In this document: one piece after another, positions 30,543 through 39,657 of the stretch | Position numbering within the stretch: position 1 is the first letter of the stretch | How the letters are laid out: every line of letters starts with the position of its first letter | Assembly (NCBI GenBank): GCA_021784755.1 | Contig: JAJYHM010000049.1 | Span: 23,685 to 87,684, forward strand | Direction of reading: 5' to 3' | Length of the DNA: 64,000 nt | Source of the DNA: Pseudomonadota bacterium | GTDB lineage: Bacteria > Pseudomonadota > Gammaproteobacteria > Acidiferrobacterales > Acidiferrobacteraceae | The notes under the pieces: model-generated | What the model was told of the DNA's origin: nothing | Databases searched by the model: none | Seen by the model: the letters and a program-made list of their open reading frames with translations, nothing else | Made by a program: the position numbers and the translations under genes

Positions 30543-31586
30543 ATGCAGGGAGCGGATAAGGCAAGCACTCCGGTGGCGTCTCATCTACGCGAGGCTATCC
30601 TGAAGGACATCCAGGGGGCGGTGCGACTGTCGATTGCCTATATCGGTGTGAGCGGCGGCCTCTTCGCGGCGGTAGCGCGTTTGGGGGGCGCCACGGCCAA
30701 GGCGGTCGCCGAGGCGAGCGGGCAGGATGTGGGCTATGTGGTGCGTTGGTGCGATGCCGCCTACGCCTTTGAACTCCTGGATGAGGGCGCACAAGGTTTT
30801 GTGCTTACCGATCTTGGGCGCGCCTTTCTGCCCGATGCCCCGGGAACACTCATGCCCTTTGCGGTGCAGGGGGTGTTGAGTGCGCATATGGCGGAACGGG
30901 CCGCGGGACTTATGAGAAGCGGGGAACGTCCGGGCGAGTCGGTGCTCGCCGAGCGCGATACCATCCTGCCGTGGTTTGGCCCCATGCTCGAGGCCCAGTT
31001 CGGGCCCGTGTTCGAGAGCACCATCCTACCCGCGCTGCCCGTATACGCGCATGCCGCGGAGCGCAGCGGGTTTGCCATCGATCTTGGCTGCGGCAACGGC
31101 TGGTATCTCATGCGACTTGCGCGCGCCTATCCGAATCTGCGATGCCTTGGTGTCGATGGTTTCGAGGAGAACGTGCGCCAGGCCCGGGCCCGCGCCGAGG
31201 CGGCGGGTCTTGGAGATCGGGTGCGATTCACCAAGGGCGACATTTATGGTTTCGAGAGCCCGGAGGCGGCCGACATCATCGCCCTGAATCGTGCCTTGCA
31301 CCATGTGTGGGACGAGAAGGAGCGGGTCTTTACTATTCTGCATGACCATCTGAAGTCCGGGGGGTCGGCCGTGATCTGGGAGCCACATTGGCCCACCCTG
31401 CGCGCTGCGTTGCGGGAGCCCAAGCGGCGCATGGTGGCGTTCCAGAACCTTACCGAGCATGTTCAAGGGAACCATTTCTTAAGGCCCACGGAGATCGCCG
31501 AGGCCTTCAAGGCGGCTGATCTGGCGCCGGAAATATTTCAGTTTTTGGAAGGGCGTGAGGCGGTGGTAGTCGGTACTCGCTCCTGA
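30543..31586 (+). CDS. SAM-dependent methyltransferase with N-terminal winged helix
   Basis: The protein has 347 residues. The first ~95 residues look like the winged-helix dimerisation domain found in O-methyltransferases of this type (T-A-K-A-V-A-E-A-S-G and F-V-L-T-D-L-G-R-A-F-L). The class I SAM fold follows, with motif I F-A-I-D-L-G-C-G-N-G-W-Y-L and an acidic V-D-G-F-E-E-N-V. The substrate is unknown. It lies just after the pnp terminator and may share a transcript with the DsrE-like gene 64 bp downstream. Cytoplasmic; no signal peptide. Confidence 0.8.
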   Translation: MQGADKASTPVASHLREAILKDIQGAVRLSIAYIGVSGGLFAAVARLGGATAKAVAEASGQDVGYVVRWCDAAYAFELLDEGAQGFVLTDLGRAFLPDAPGTLMPFAVQGVLSAHMAERAAGLMRSGERPGESVLAERDTILPWFGPMLEAQFGPVFESTILPALPVYAHAAERSGFAIDLGCGNGWYLMRLARAYPNLRCLGVDGFEENVRQARARAEAAGLGDRVRFTKGDIYGFESPEAADIIALNRALHHVWDEKERVFTILHDHLKSGGSAVIWEPHWPTLRAALREPKRRMVAFQNLTEHVQGNHFLRPTEIAEAFKAADLAPEIFQFLEGREAVVVGTRS

Positions 31587-31650
31587 GGGGCTGGGCAGGG
31601 GCGAGTCGATGGAGGGCAGGATTCCAGGACGTGAGAGAAGGAGAGGATCA

Positions 31651-32139
31651 ATGAGGATGCTAGGGAAATGGTTGTCAGCGGTGTTGATGGCGGGTCTTTT
31701 GTCGGCACCGGCGCTTGCCGAGAACTGGACGCTCTTTCAGCATTACGATTTCCAAAAGCCGCAATTTATCCATGCGCACCCCTTCGCCGAGCAACACCTG
31801 GTCGTCCAGGTGGATCAAGGCCGCCCGAGCCGCTGGGCGCTCGCGCTCTCCAATGTCGCCAACGTGCTGAATTATTTCGGTTCCGACAAGATCCAGGTCG
31901 TGGTGGTCGCCTACGGCCCGGGCTTGAAGCTGTTGTTTGCGAACAGCCGTTTCAAGGCGCGCGTGCAAAGCCTGAACGCGCAGGGCGTGGAGTTCGACGC
32001 TTGCCACCAGACGATGCTTGGCATCAAGGCCGCGACCGGCCATCTTCCGAAGCTTTTGCCGCAGGCCGTGGTGGTTCCGGGCGGCGTGGTTCGGATCATG
32101 CAGCTCGAGCAGCACGGTTTCAATCTCTTGAAGCCCTGA
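31651..32139 (+). CDS. Exported DsrE/DsrF-like protein
   Basis: This is a periplasmic relative of the DsrE sulfur-carrier fold, 162 residues from ATG 31651 behind AAGGAGAGG. A signal peptide of about 23 residues ends A-P-A-L-A. The mature part matches the exported DsrE-like family: W-A-L-A-L-S-N-V-A-N-V-L-N-Y-F-G, V-V-V-V-A-Y-G-P-G-L-K-L-L and V-V-P-G-G-V-V-R-I-M-Q-L. There is a single Cys (D-A-C-H-Q-T-M), at the family position. Cytoplasmic DsrE carries sulfane sulfur on such a Cys. A sulfur role here is an inference supported by the sulfur genes elsewhere in the window. Confidence 0.8.
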   Translation: MRMLGKWLSAVLMAGLLSAPALAENWTLFQHYDFQKPQFIHAHPFAEQHLVVQVDQGRPSRWALALSNVANVLNYFGSDKIQVVVVAYGPGLKLLFANSRFKARVQSLNAQGVEFDACHQTMLGIKAATGHLPKLLPQAVVVPGGVVRIMQLEQHGFNLLKP

Positions 32140-32190
32140 GGGCCGCGGTTCCTTAGTACGCCGCGAGGGGTGGTAGGCCTACGTGTGGCC

Positions 32191-33195
32191 TTAAGCGCCC
32201 GTGGAGTGGGCGGGGGTGGGCTGCGCACAATGCTCCGGCTCTAAGCACATGGCGGGCTCGAGAAAGGTCCGCAGCCGGTCCTCGAGCCAAAAGCGGGGCG
32301 CCCAGGGTGTCCCGCCTGAGATAAAGCCCACATGTCCACCGCGCGGGTACATCTCCAGGCGTACGGTGGGTGCGAGTTCCTCGGGATCCGGTGCGCTATG
32401 CGGCATCAGGAAGGGGTCATCTGCGGCTTGCACGAGGAGTGTCGGGACCTTGATGTGTCGGAGATAGGGGCGGCAGCTCGCGCGCTGGTAATAGTCGTCG
32501 GCGTCGCGAAAGCCGTGCAAGGGGGCGGTGATGGCGCGGTCGAAGTCGCGGAAGTTGCGCAGTCTCTTGAGGGGCGGCGCGGCGTGACCGAGGTGCCGGG
32601 CTTTGCGCGCGACCGATTGCCGGAGCCAGCGCAGTAAGACCCATTGGTAGAGTCGCGAGAAGCCGCTATCGAGGCGCTCGGCGGCGCTTGCAAGATCGAA
32701 GGGTACCGACACCGCGGCGGCGGCCTTAAGCCCGGCGTCGCCACGGCGCTCGCCGAGCCATTTGAGCAGGACCGAACCCCCTAGCGAATAACCGACCGCG
32801 CAGAGACCCTGGTCATGACGGCGGCTAAGGATGTCGACGACCGTCTGCAGATCCGAGGTCTCGCCGCCGTGATAGCTGCGCGGCAGGTGGTTGGGCTCGC
32901 CGCTGCAGCCCCGAAAGTGCATGACCACCGCGTTCCATTGGGTGCTTGCGCACATGCGTAGGAGCCGCGCGATATACGGCGAGCGTGACGAGCCCTCAAG
33001 TCCGTGAAGGATGAGCAGGATCGGTCCGGGAGCAGGCGGCGCTCTGAGCCAATCCAGATCGAGGAAGTCGCCGTCAGGCAAGGTGACGCGCTCGCGCGCC
33101 AACACGACCCCCTGCCCCATGCGGTCGATCGAGGCGCCGAGCAGGGTCTGGGTGTGCGGATTGCGCGCCCAGAGCGGTGCCTCGAACGGCTTCAT
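32191..33195 (-). CDS. YheT-family alpha/beta hydrolase
   Basis: The protein has 334 residues from ATG 33195; the open frame continues upstream into acs without family similarity. The N-terminus [11 protein letters not shown], the oxyanion loop L-H-G-L-E-G-S-S, nucleophile elbow V-G-Y-S-L-G-G-S, acid A-A-D-D-P-F and base G-G-H-V-G-F are all visible. The family acts on esters or lipids of unknown identity. Its ATG overlaps the acs TGA (ATGA), so the two are probably translated together. Confidence 0.88.
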   Translation of the reverse strand: MKPFEAPLWARNPHTQTLLGASIDRMGQGVVLARERVTLPDGDFLDLDWLRAPPAPGPILLILHGLEGSSRSPYIARLLRMCASTQWNAVVMHFRGCSGEPNHLPRSYHGGETSDLQTVVDILSRRHDQGLCAVGYSLGGSVLLKWLGERRGDAGLKAAAAVSVPFDLASAAERLDSGFSRLYQWVLLRWLRQSVARKARHLGHAAPPLKRLRNFRDFDRAITAPLHGFRDADDYYQRASCRPYLRHIKVPTLLVQAADDPFLMPHSAPDPEELAPTVRLEMYPRGGHVGFISGGTPWAPRFWLEDRLRTFLEPAMCLEPEHCAQPTPAHSTGA

Positions 33196-35168
33196 TCCGT
33201 TTCCGGGTCCCCGAGCTGGCGTATGATGTCGGGGTTCTCGAGGGTGGAGACATCCTCTGTGACCGTCTCGCCACGCGCCACGGCGCGCAGGAGGCGCCGC
33301 ATGATCTTGCCGGAGCGGGTTTTTGGCAGGTTGTCCGCGAAGCGGATCTCCGCTGGCTTGGCGATGGGGCCTATGCGCTCGCCGACCCATGCCCGCAGTT
33401 CCGCGATCCGCGCCGCGCGCGCCGCGCCCGTGGGTCGCGGGTCCCGTGTCACGACGAATGCGCAGATCGCCTCACCTGTTAATTCGTCAGGCCGGCCCAC
33501 GACCGCAGCCTCAGCGACCAGGGGATGGGCGACCAGGACGGACTCGATCTCCATTGTACCGAGCCTATGGCCCGACACCTTGAGGACGTCATCGACTCGG
33601 CCCATGACCCAGAAGTAGCCATCGGCATCGCGCCGTGCGCCATCGCCGCTCACATAGTAGCGGCCCTGAAAACGCGACCAGTAGGTCTCGCGATAACGCT
33701 CCGGGTCGCCCCAGATCGTGCGCAGCATGGAGGGCCAGGGGCGTTTGATGACCAGGAAACCGCCTTTGTCGGGTGCTGTGACCGGTAGGCCCTCTGAGTC
33801 CACGACGTCTGCGTCGATGCCCGGGAGGGGGAGTGTGCAGGACCCGGGCTTGGTAGCGGTGATGCCGGGGATGGGCGCGATCATATGGACGCCGGTCTCG
33901 GTCTGCCACCAGGTGTCCACGATCGGGCAGCGCTCTTGACCTATAACTTGGTGATACCACATCCAGGCCTCGGGGTTGATGGGTTCGCCGACACTGCCCA
34001 AGACGCGCAGGCGGCTCAGGTCGTAGGCCCGCGGGTAGTCGTCACCGTGTTTCTTTAAGGCGCGGATGGCAGTCGGGGCCGTATAAAAGACGCTCACGCG
34101 ATGGCGCTCGCAGATCTGCCAGAAACGGCCGGGGTCGGGAATGGTGGGGGCGCCCTCGTACATGACCATGGTGGCACCGCAGGCGAGTGGCCCGTAGGCG
34201 ACATAGCTATGGCCAGTCACCCACCCCACGTCCGCCGTGCACCAATACACATCATCTTCGCGAATATCGAAGACCCAGCGCATGGTGATGATCGTGCCCA
34301 GGAGATAGCCTGCGCTCGTATGCTGGATACCTTTTGGGCGGCCGGTCGAGCCGGAGGTGTAGAGCAGGTATAGGGGGTGTTCGCTTGCCAGGGCCACCGG
34401 CGCGCATTCTGTGCTCGCCCCCGCTACGACATCGTGCCACCAGAGATCGCGCCCGGGCCGCCAGTCGATGGGGTTGCCGGCGCGTTTCAGGACGATGACG
34501 GCGCGCACCGAGGGGCACTCGTCGACCACCTTGTCGCAGATGGCCTTCAGGCCTACGATCCGCCCCCCGCGATGCCCTCCGTCCGCGGTAACGATGATCG
34601 ATGCCTGAGCGTCTACGATCCGATCCCGCAGGGACTCGCTCGAGAAGCCGCCGAACACGACGGAGTGGATGGCGCCTATGCGCGCGCAGGCCTGCATGGC
34701 GATCACGGCCTCCGGCACCATAGGCATGTAGATGACCACCCGATCGCCGCTTTTTACGCCTTGGGCTCGCAGGGCATTGGCGAAGCGACCCACCTCGGCC
34801 AGGAGTTGCCGGTAGGTGAGTACCCGCACATCGCCCGGTTCGCCCTCGAAGATGATGGCCGGTTTGTCGCCGCGTTGGGCGATATGTCGGTCCAGGCAGT
34901 TGGCCGAGACGTTCAGCGTTCCGTCGTCGAACCAGCGGTACTGCGGCGCATCGCTTTCGTCGAGCGTGCGGGTGAAGGGTGTGATCCAATCGATCTCGGC
35001 GCGCGCCAATCGCGCCCAAAAGCCTTCGTAGTCGGTCCGGGCCTCGACCAGGAGTTCTCGGTAGAGCGTCTCGCTCATGGCGCTGCCGCGCCCAAAGTCC
35101 TTGGGCGGCGGGAAAAGACGGCTTTCCGTGAAGAGTGACTCTATGGCGTCGTGCGACTCATCGGTCAT
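33192..35168 (-). CDS. acs: Acetyl-CoA synthetase
   Basis: This enzyme activates acetate to acetyl-CoA through acetyl-AMP. The protein has 658 residues, the usual size. The ANL-superfamily motifs are present: [18 protein letters not shown] and [10 protein letters not shown]. The lysine in [11 protein letters not shown] is the family's acetylation-controlled residue. In an acidophile acetate scavenging could also limit organic-acid toxicity; that is an inference. It is the first gene of a two-gene unit with the hydrolase. Confidence 0.96.
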   Translation of the reverse strand: MTDESHDAIESLFTESRLFPPPKDFGRGSAMSETLYRELLVEARTDYEGFWARLARAEIDWITPFTRTLDESDAPQYRWFDDGTLNVSANCLDRHIAQRGDKPAIIFEGEPGDVRVLTYRQLLAEVGRFANALRAQGVKSGDRVVIYMPMVPEAVIAMQACARIGAIHSVVFGGFSSESLRDRIVDAQASIIVTADGGHRGGRIVGLKAICDKVVDECPSVRAVIVLKRAGNPIDWRPGRDLWWHDVVAGASTECAPVALASEHPLYLLYTSGSTGRPKGIQHTSAGYLLGTIITMRWVFDIREDDVYWCTADVGWVTGHSYVAYGPLACGATMVMYEGAPTIPDPGRFWQICERHRVSVFYTAPTAIRALKKHGDDYPRAYDLSRLRVLGSVGEPINPEAWMWYHQVIGQERCPIVDTWWQTETGVHMIAPIPGITATKPGSCTLPLPGIDADVVDSEGLPVTAPDKGGFLVIKRPWPSMLRTIWGDPERYRETYWSRFQGRYYVSGDGARRDADGYFWVMGRVDDVLKVSGHRLGTMEIESVLVAHPLVAEAAVVGRPDELTGEAICAFVVTRDPRPTGAARAARIAELRAWVGERIGPIAKPAEIRFADNLPKTRSGKIMRRLLRAVARGETVTEDVSTLENPDIIRQLGDPETE

Positions 35169-35796
35169 GGTCTACCTGCTCCTATAAGTCTGCACCCATT
35201 GGTACAGAGGACCTGTCTGCGCGCCTGCAGGGTTTGCGCCTGCCGCGCGTGTTTCTTGGTGCTAGGTTGCGCCAGCGAACGGGCCCGAAGGACGGGTTTC
35301 CCCGCGTGCGAGAGCGTGAACCAGGGGATTTCCGGATCACACCCTCTCGTGGGGCAACGAGTCTTGGTGGGCAAGCGTGATCTCGCGCGCGCTCTTCGAA
35401 GCCCGGGGGGCCATGAGCTCCGTTCCAAGACGTATCAGTCGATCTTGAGGGGCCAGTGAGCGCCTTTCGGTCTTTCTGTGTCGAATACGATCCTGCATGT
35501 CGCGGAGACGCTGACGCCCGAAATGCCCACCGGCGCCGATTGTTAGGTCTGCTCCCACCGCGATGCGGGTGTTACGGCCATAGGTTCCCATAGCTTCACC
35601 CCGTGACGTCATGTGGCCCTTCGATCCGGTGCGCTCCGTCTCCTTTGTGTACCACCTGCGCTGGCCTGCCAGGGCACTTGGCGCCTGCGCCAAAGTCGTC
35701 CTCTCGTTCCATATTAGCGAATTATAGAGCGGCGCGGGAATACCCAAACCCTTCCGGGGGGTGATAGAGCGCCACGGTCGCTGGCGCGGCCCTCGA
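35169..35796. other. Intergenic region upstream of acs
   Basis: About 630 bp without a supported gene. A minus-strand frame of 84 codons (35591-35337) has an ATG behind GGGGTGAAG and reads somewhat like protein (R-L-R-D-M-Q-D-R-I-R-H-R-K-T-E-R-R), but I recognise no family and the same region is open on the other strand. The acs start has GGAG and AGG upstream (about 35180-35186) and TTATAG as a possible -10. Confidence 0.35.
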
Positions 35797-36438
35797 TTAT
35801 TTATGCCCCGCGTCGGAATCGCCTGCGGCCGGGGTGGCCCGGTGGCGTCGCACGGCCAAAATGAGCAAGAGCCCGAGGCCCACGGCCACGGCATCATCGA
35901 TGCCGTGCATGTAAGGGTTGAGTTCGCGCCAGTGTTGCCCGAGCCGCAGGCCGATCCAGGCCAAGGCCGCGCACCAGATCGCGGAGCCTATCGTCGAATA
36001 CAGGATGAAGGGGGCGAGCGGCATGCGTGCCACACCCGCGGGGAGCGATATGAAGGTGCGCACGATAGGGAGTAGGCGCGCGAAGAAAACTGCCGACTGG
36101 CCGTGACGCGCGAACCAGTCGTGGGCGAGATCGAGGTCGCGTGGCGATATCAGGATCTTGCGCCCGTGACGGCGCAGGAAGGGCAGGCCGCCGTAGGCCC
36201 CGAAGGCGTAAGCGGCCAGCGATCCCGCGACACCGCCGATAGTGCCGGCCAGTGTGACGCCGACGAAGCTCAGGGTCTTCACGGAGGCGAGATAGCCCGC
36301 AAAGGTCATGATGACCTCGGAGGGGATCGGGATGCAGGCGCTCTCCGCCGCCATGAGCGCGGCGATGCCGATGTAGCCCGTGTGGCGGATCGTCATCAGG
36401 ATCGCGCCAGCCATAGCATGGATCAGGGCATGTATCAC
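35797..36438 (-). CDS. DedA family membrane protein
   Basis: This is an integral membrane protein of the DedA/SNARE-associated family, implicated in undecaprenyl-phosphate or lipid flipping and in envelope stress resistance. The start is probably GTG 36438 behind GGAG (M-I-H-A-L-I-H-A-M), giving 213 residues; ATG 36414 is an alternative. Family motifs are E-S-A-C-I-P-I-P-S-E-V-I-M, F-A-G-Y-L-A and F-F-A-R-L-L-P-I-V-R-T-F-I-S-L-P-A-G. It lies downstream of dksA on the same strand. Confidence 0.88.
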   Translation of the reverse strand: MIHALIHAMAGAILMTIRHTGYIGIAALMAAESACIPIPSEVIMTFAGYLASVKTLSFVGVTLAGTIGGVAGSLAAYAFGAYGGLPFLRRHGRKILISPRDLDLAHDWFARHGQSAVFFARLLPIVRTFISLPAGVARMPLAPFILYSTIGSAIWCAALAWIGLRLGQHWRELNPYMHGIDDAVAVGLGLLLILAVRRHRATPAAGDSDAGHK

Positions 36439-36594
36439 AGGCGGCTCCAGGGCTGTCTTTTGGGTTGCAGGGAATCGGGGTGTGGCCGCGAGCGGCACGG
36501 ACTGGGTTGGGTGATGCCGGGAGGTCGAGTCACTGGGGATGGTCCACCCGATGGCCGCGGGGCGGTATCAGGTGGACCTGGGCTTGGGCGTTGA

Positions 36595-37035
36595 CTACGC
36601 CATCTGCCGTTCGCGTATCTCGTCTAGGGTCTTGCAGTCGATGCACAAGGTGGCTGTGGGCCGGGCCTCGAGCCTCTGTACGCCGATCTCGACCCCGCAG
36701 TTTTCGCAATACCCGTAATCGTCGGCGTCGATGCGCGTCACTGCCTCGTCGATCTTTCGGATCAATTTGCGTTCGCGCTCGCGATTGCGCAGCTCGAGCG
36801 ACATATCCGTCTCCTGGCTTGCGCGATCGTTCGGGTCGGGATGATTGGCTGTCTCGTCCTGCATGGCATGCATGGTGCGAGAGACTTCCTGGATCAGCTC
36901 CGCCTTCCAAGCGAGCAGAACCTTACGGAAGTGTTCGCGCTGCCGGTTATTCATGTATTCTTCGCCCTCGGCGACGGAATAGGGCTTTATGCCATGCAGC
37001 AGAGTCTGCACTTCCTTTTTCTTGGTGACAGCCAT
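36595..37035 (-). CDS. dksA: RNA polymerase-binding transcription factor DksA
   Basis: DksA acts with ppGpp on RNA polymerase in the stringent response, turning down stable-RNA promoters. The protein has 146 residues. The coiled-coil tip carries both functional aspartates (D-P-N-D-R-A-S-Q-E), and the zinc finger has four Cys (C-E-N-C then C-I-D-C). The C-terminus R-L-E-A-R-P-T-A-T-L-C-I-D-C-K-T-L is near identical to family members. CAGGAG precedes ATG 37035. Confidence 0.97.
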   Translation of the reverse strand: MAVTKKKEVQTLLHGIKPYSVAEGEEYMNNRQREHFRKVLLAWKAELIQEVSRTMHAMQDETANHPDPNDRASQETDMSLELRNRERERKLIRKIDEAVTRIDADDYGYCENCGVEIGVQRLEARPTATLCIDCKTLDEIRERQMA

Positions 37036-37085
37036 CGATTACTCCTGCGCTCGATACAATGGTAGGGCTTGCGAGCAAGCGGGAT

Positions 37086-37114
37086 TCTATACCAGAAAGG
37101 GCGGGGACACGCAA
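37086..37114 (-). promoter_or_regulatory. Sigma70-like promoter of dksA
   Basis: On the minus strand TTGCGT (37114-37109) and TATAGA (37091-37086) are 17 bp apart, about 50 bp upstream of dksA and overlapping the leader of divergent cbbY. Confidence 0.5.
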
Positions 37115-37170
37115 GAAAACGTCCGACGAGCGGGGTGTGGCCGGTATTGAGCGACGATAGGGGATCTGAG

Positions 37171-37935
37171 ATGTTGAAGGCATTGATTTTCGATGTGGAT
37201 GGGACGCTCGCCGATACGGAGCGGGATGGGCATCGCGTGGCGTTTAATCGCGCCTTTGCGGAGGAGGGGCTACCCATAGTCTGGGACGTGCCGCTCTATG
37301 GGCAGCTGCTCGCCATCACGGGAGGCAAGGAGCGCTTGCTGCATTTCTTCACGCGCGTGCGGCCCGATCTACGCCCGGTAGGGGATTTGGACGCTCTGGT
37401 GCGGCGCCTGCATGCGCGCAAGACCGAGATTTACAGTGATCTCTTGACTGCTGAGGGCGTGCCGCTGCGGCCGGGCGTGCGCCGATTGCTCCTCGAGGCC
37501 CGTGCCCGCGGCCTGCGCCTGGGGATCGCAACTACGACCACGGAGAAGAATCTCGAGCCTCTGTGGAGCGCCTTGGGCGACGGTGCGCGGGGGTGGTTCG
37601 ATATGGTGGGGGCGGGCGACTGCGTGGCTGCCAAGAAGCCTGCGCCGGATATCTATGAACACGTCCTCCGCGGCCTAGGTCTGCCCGCCCAGGACTGTCT
37701 CGCCTTCGAGGACTCTGAGAATGGGCTACGCGCGGCGGTGGCCGCCGGGCTTTGCACGGTCGTCACGGTCACCGACTACACGCGCGATCAGGATCTGGCG
37801 GCGGGGCTCTTGGTCGTTGACCATCTGGGTGAGCCAGAGCTTCCATCGACTCGGCTTTCCGGCGCCCCGTTCGCGGGTCGACTGCTCGACGTCGATGCTT
37901 TGAATGCGCTCAGTCGGCTTTGCGAGCGGCGTTGA
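37171..37935 (+). CDS. cbbY: CbbY-type HAD phosphatase
   Basis: CbbY removes phosphate from xylulose-1,5-bisphosphate, a misfire product that inhibits Rubisco, so it marks Calvin-cycle organisms. ATG 37171 gives 254 residues. HAD motif I is [11 protein letters not shown], then the substrate-cap motif T-G-G-K-E-R-L, motif [14 protein letters not shown], and [10 protein letters not shown]. The T-G-G-K-E-R and K-K-P-x-P-D-I-Y pieces separate CbbY from general beta-phosphoglucomutase-like proteins. No Rubisco genes are in the window. Confidence 0.85.
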   Translation: MLKALIFDVDGTLADTERDGHRVAFNRAFAEEGLPIVWDVPLYGQLLAITGGKERLLHFFTRVRPDLRPVGDLDALVRRLHARKTEIYSDLLTAEGVPLRPGVRRLLLEARARGLRLGIATTTTEKNLEPLWSALGDGARGWFDMVGAGDCVAAKKPAPDIYEHVLRGLGLPAQDCLAFEDSENGLRAAVAAGLCTVVTVTDYTRDQDLAAGLLVVDHLGEPELPSTRLSGAPFAGRLLDVDALNALSRLCERR

Positions 37936-37942
37936 GGCGGCC

Positions 37943-38317
37943 ATGGAGATCTTCAAGAGTTTCAGGATCGAGGCCGCGCACCGATTGCCCGGTTTGCCGG
38001 AGGGCCACAAGTGCTGGCGGCTGCACGGCCATTCGTTCCGGATCGATGTTCATATTCGGGGTCCGGTCGATGCAGCGCGCGGATGGGTGATGGATTTTGG
38101 GGACGTAAGCGCCGCCTTCCGGCCGATTTTCGAGGATCTCGATCACCACTATTTGAACGATATCCCGGGTCTCGAGAACCCGACTAGCGAGCGCCTCGCG
38201 CAGTATGTGTGGGGGCGGCTCGCCGATGTCCTTCCCGGGCTCGCGCGTGTGGTGATCCATGAGACCTGCACAGCCGGATGCGCCTATGAAGGCCCGCGCT
38301 CAGAGGACCCAGGGTAA
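37943..38317 (+). CDS. queD: 6-carboxy-5,6,7,8-tetrahydropterin synthase QueD
   Basis: This enzyme is part of queuosine and 7-deazaguanine synthesis, using dihydroneopterin triphosphate. ATG 37943 gives 124 residues. Zinc histidines are in E-A-A-H-R-L and R-L-H-G-H-S-F-R, and the catalytic Cys is in [13 protein letters not shown] and N-P-T-S-E follow. Its 3' end overlaps the convergent phosphatase gene by 18 bases. It is 7 bp downstream of cbbY. Confidence 0.9.
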   Translation: MEIFKSFRIEAAHRLPGLPEGHKCWRLHGHSFRIDVHIRGPVDAARGWVMDFGDVSAAFRPIFEDLDHHYLNDIPGLENPTSERLAQYVWGRLADVLPGLARVVIHETCTAGCAYEGPRSEDPG

Positions 38318-38947
38318 GAGATCGGCGGGGGTCGCAAGGAGTCCGTCGGCGCCGAAGCCCGCGGCCTCCTCGGGAGGGGCGTAGCCGAAGGCCACCGCCA
38401 GCGCCGACATACCGGCGGCGCGGGCTGCATCGACGTCTCCTTGATCGTCTCCGACATAGACGCAACGCGCCGGGGCCACGCCCAGAAGGGCGCAGGCGTG
38501 TAACAAGGGGTCCGGGTAGGGCTTGGCGCGCGCCGCCGTGTCTCCGCCGACCAAGCAGCGGGCGCGTCCCAGGAGGTGGAGGGCCGCAAGCACGCGCTGC
38601 GCTAGGTGTTCGGGCTTATTGGTCACGACCCCCCACGGGAGGCCGCGCTCGTCCAGGGCGTCGAGGACCGCGGCGATGCCGGGATTGAGCTCGGTGGCCT
38701 GTCCGATCAGGCGATCGTAGTGCGCGAGAAACGCCCCTCGCGCGGCTTCGTAGCCGTCTGCGTCCGGCGCGATGCCGAGCCCCTCCCAAAGCAGGGCGCG
38801 CGTCCCCACGGCGGTTGCCCGCCGGATGCGATCCTGATCGAGAGGCGGGCTCCCTGGCGCCCGTAGGGCCTCCAAGGCCAAGGCCAGGTCTGGGGCGGTA
38901 TTGGCCAGAGTGCCGTCCAGATCGAACAGCACGACATCGCGCTTCAC
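38300..38947 (-). CDS. HAD phosphatase (phosphoglycolate or MurNAc-6-P phosphatase)
   Basis: The protein has 215 residues from GTG 38947, which overlaps the ubiG stop (GTGA). HAD motifs are [22 protein letters not shown] and V-G-D-D-Q-G-D-V. By similarity it is a Gph-like phosphoglycolate phosphatase. The mtnA/mtaD/ubiG neighbourhood is the one that in Pseudomonas encodes MupP, a MurNAc-6-phosphate phosphatase in cell-wall recycling. I cannot tell the two apart from sequence alone. Confidence 0.85.
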   Translation of the reverse strand: MKRDVVLFDLDGTLANTAPDLALALEALRAPGSPPLDQDRIRRATAVGTRALLWEGLGIAPDADGYEAARGAFLAHYDRLIGQATELNPGIAAVLDALDERGLPWGVVTNKPEHLAQRVLAALHLLGRARCLVGGDTAARAKPYPDPLLHACALLGVAPARCVYVGDDQGDVDAARAAGMSALAVAFGYAPPEEAAGFGADGLLATPADLLPWVL

Positions 38948-39657
38948 GGTGTGTCGCGTCGTCCGGCGACCAGGTAATTGACACCGAGATCGGATGACAG
39001 CGCGAAGTGATGTACCAGCGGCCAGTAACGCACACCGCTCATCGTCGTGACCTGCAGGCCCGCAGCGCGCATCCAGGCGGCGAGTTCCGATGGGCGGATG
39101 AAGCGTGCGTATTCATGGGTGCCACGCGGCAGGATGTTCATCAGGTACTCGGCCCCCACGACCGCGGTGAGCCAAGCCTTGGGCGTTCGATTGATCGTCG
39201 AAAAAAAGACCTGGCCGTCGGGCTTGACGAGTCGCGCGCAGGCGCAGATGACCGACGCGGGGTCCGGGACATGCTCGAGCATCTCGAGGCAGGTCACGAC
39301 ATCGAAGGATCCATCCGCGCCATCGCGCGCGAGGTCCTCCACAGAGGTCTCGCGGTAATCTATGGTCAGACCATTCTCTATGGCATGCAGGCGCGCGACG
39401 AGCAGGGCCTCGTGAGCGAGATCGATGCCGGTCACGGTCGCCCCCTCGGCGGTCATGGCTTCGGCCAGCAGTCCCCCGCCGCACCCTACGTCCAGCACCC
39501 GCAACCCCGCCAGTGGGGCGCGGTCCTTGATGAAGCGCAGACGCAGAGGATTCATGCCGTGCAGGGTCTTGAGCGGGCCATCAGGGTCCCACCACTGGCC
39601 GGCGACCGCCTCGAATCGTTGCAGTTCTTTGGGATCGGCGTTCTGCGCGACGGTCAT
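38944..39657 (-). CDS. ubiG: Ubiquinone biosynthesis O-methyltransferase UbiG
   Basis: UbiG makes both O-methylations in ubiquinone synthesis. The protein has 237 residues. It begins with F-E-A-V-A-G-Q-W-W-D-P-x-G-P-L-K-T-L-H, the diagnostic start. The SAM motif L-D-V-G-C-G-G-G-L-L-A-E-A and F-F-S-T-I-N-R-T-P-K-A-W follow. It shows the organism uses ubiquinone, which fits complex I and the bo3 oxidase here. ATGA overlap with mtaD. Confidence 0.96.
   Translation of the reverse strand: MTVAQNADPKELQRFEAVAGQWWDPDGPLKTLHGMNPLRLRFIKDRAPLAGLRVLDVGCGGGLLAEAMTAEGATVTGIDLAHEALLVARLHAIENGLTIDYRETSVEDLARDGADGSFDVVTCLEMLEHVPDPASVICACARLVKPDGQVFFSTINRTPKAWLTAVVGAEYLMNILPRGTHEYARFIRPSELAAWMRAAGLQVTTMSGVRYWPLVHHFALSSDLGVNYLVAGRRDTP

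Noticed and set aside
35337..35591. 84-codon minus-strand frame upstream of acs
   Set aside because: A plausible start exists but there is no family, and the overlapping frames are equally open; not enough to call a gene.
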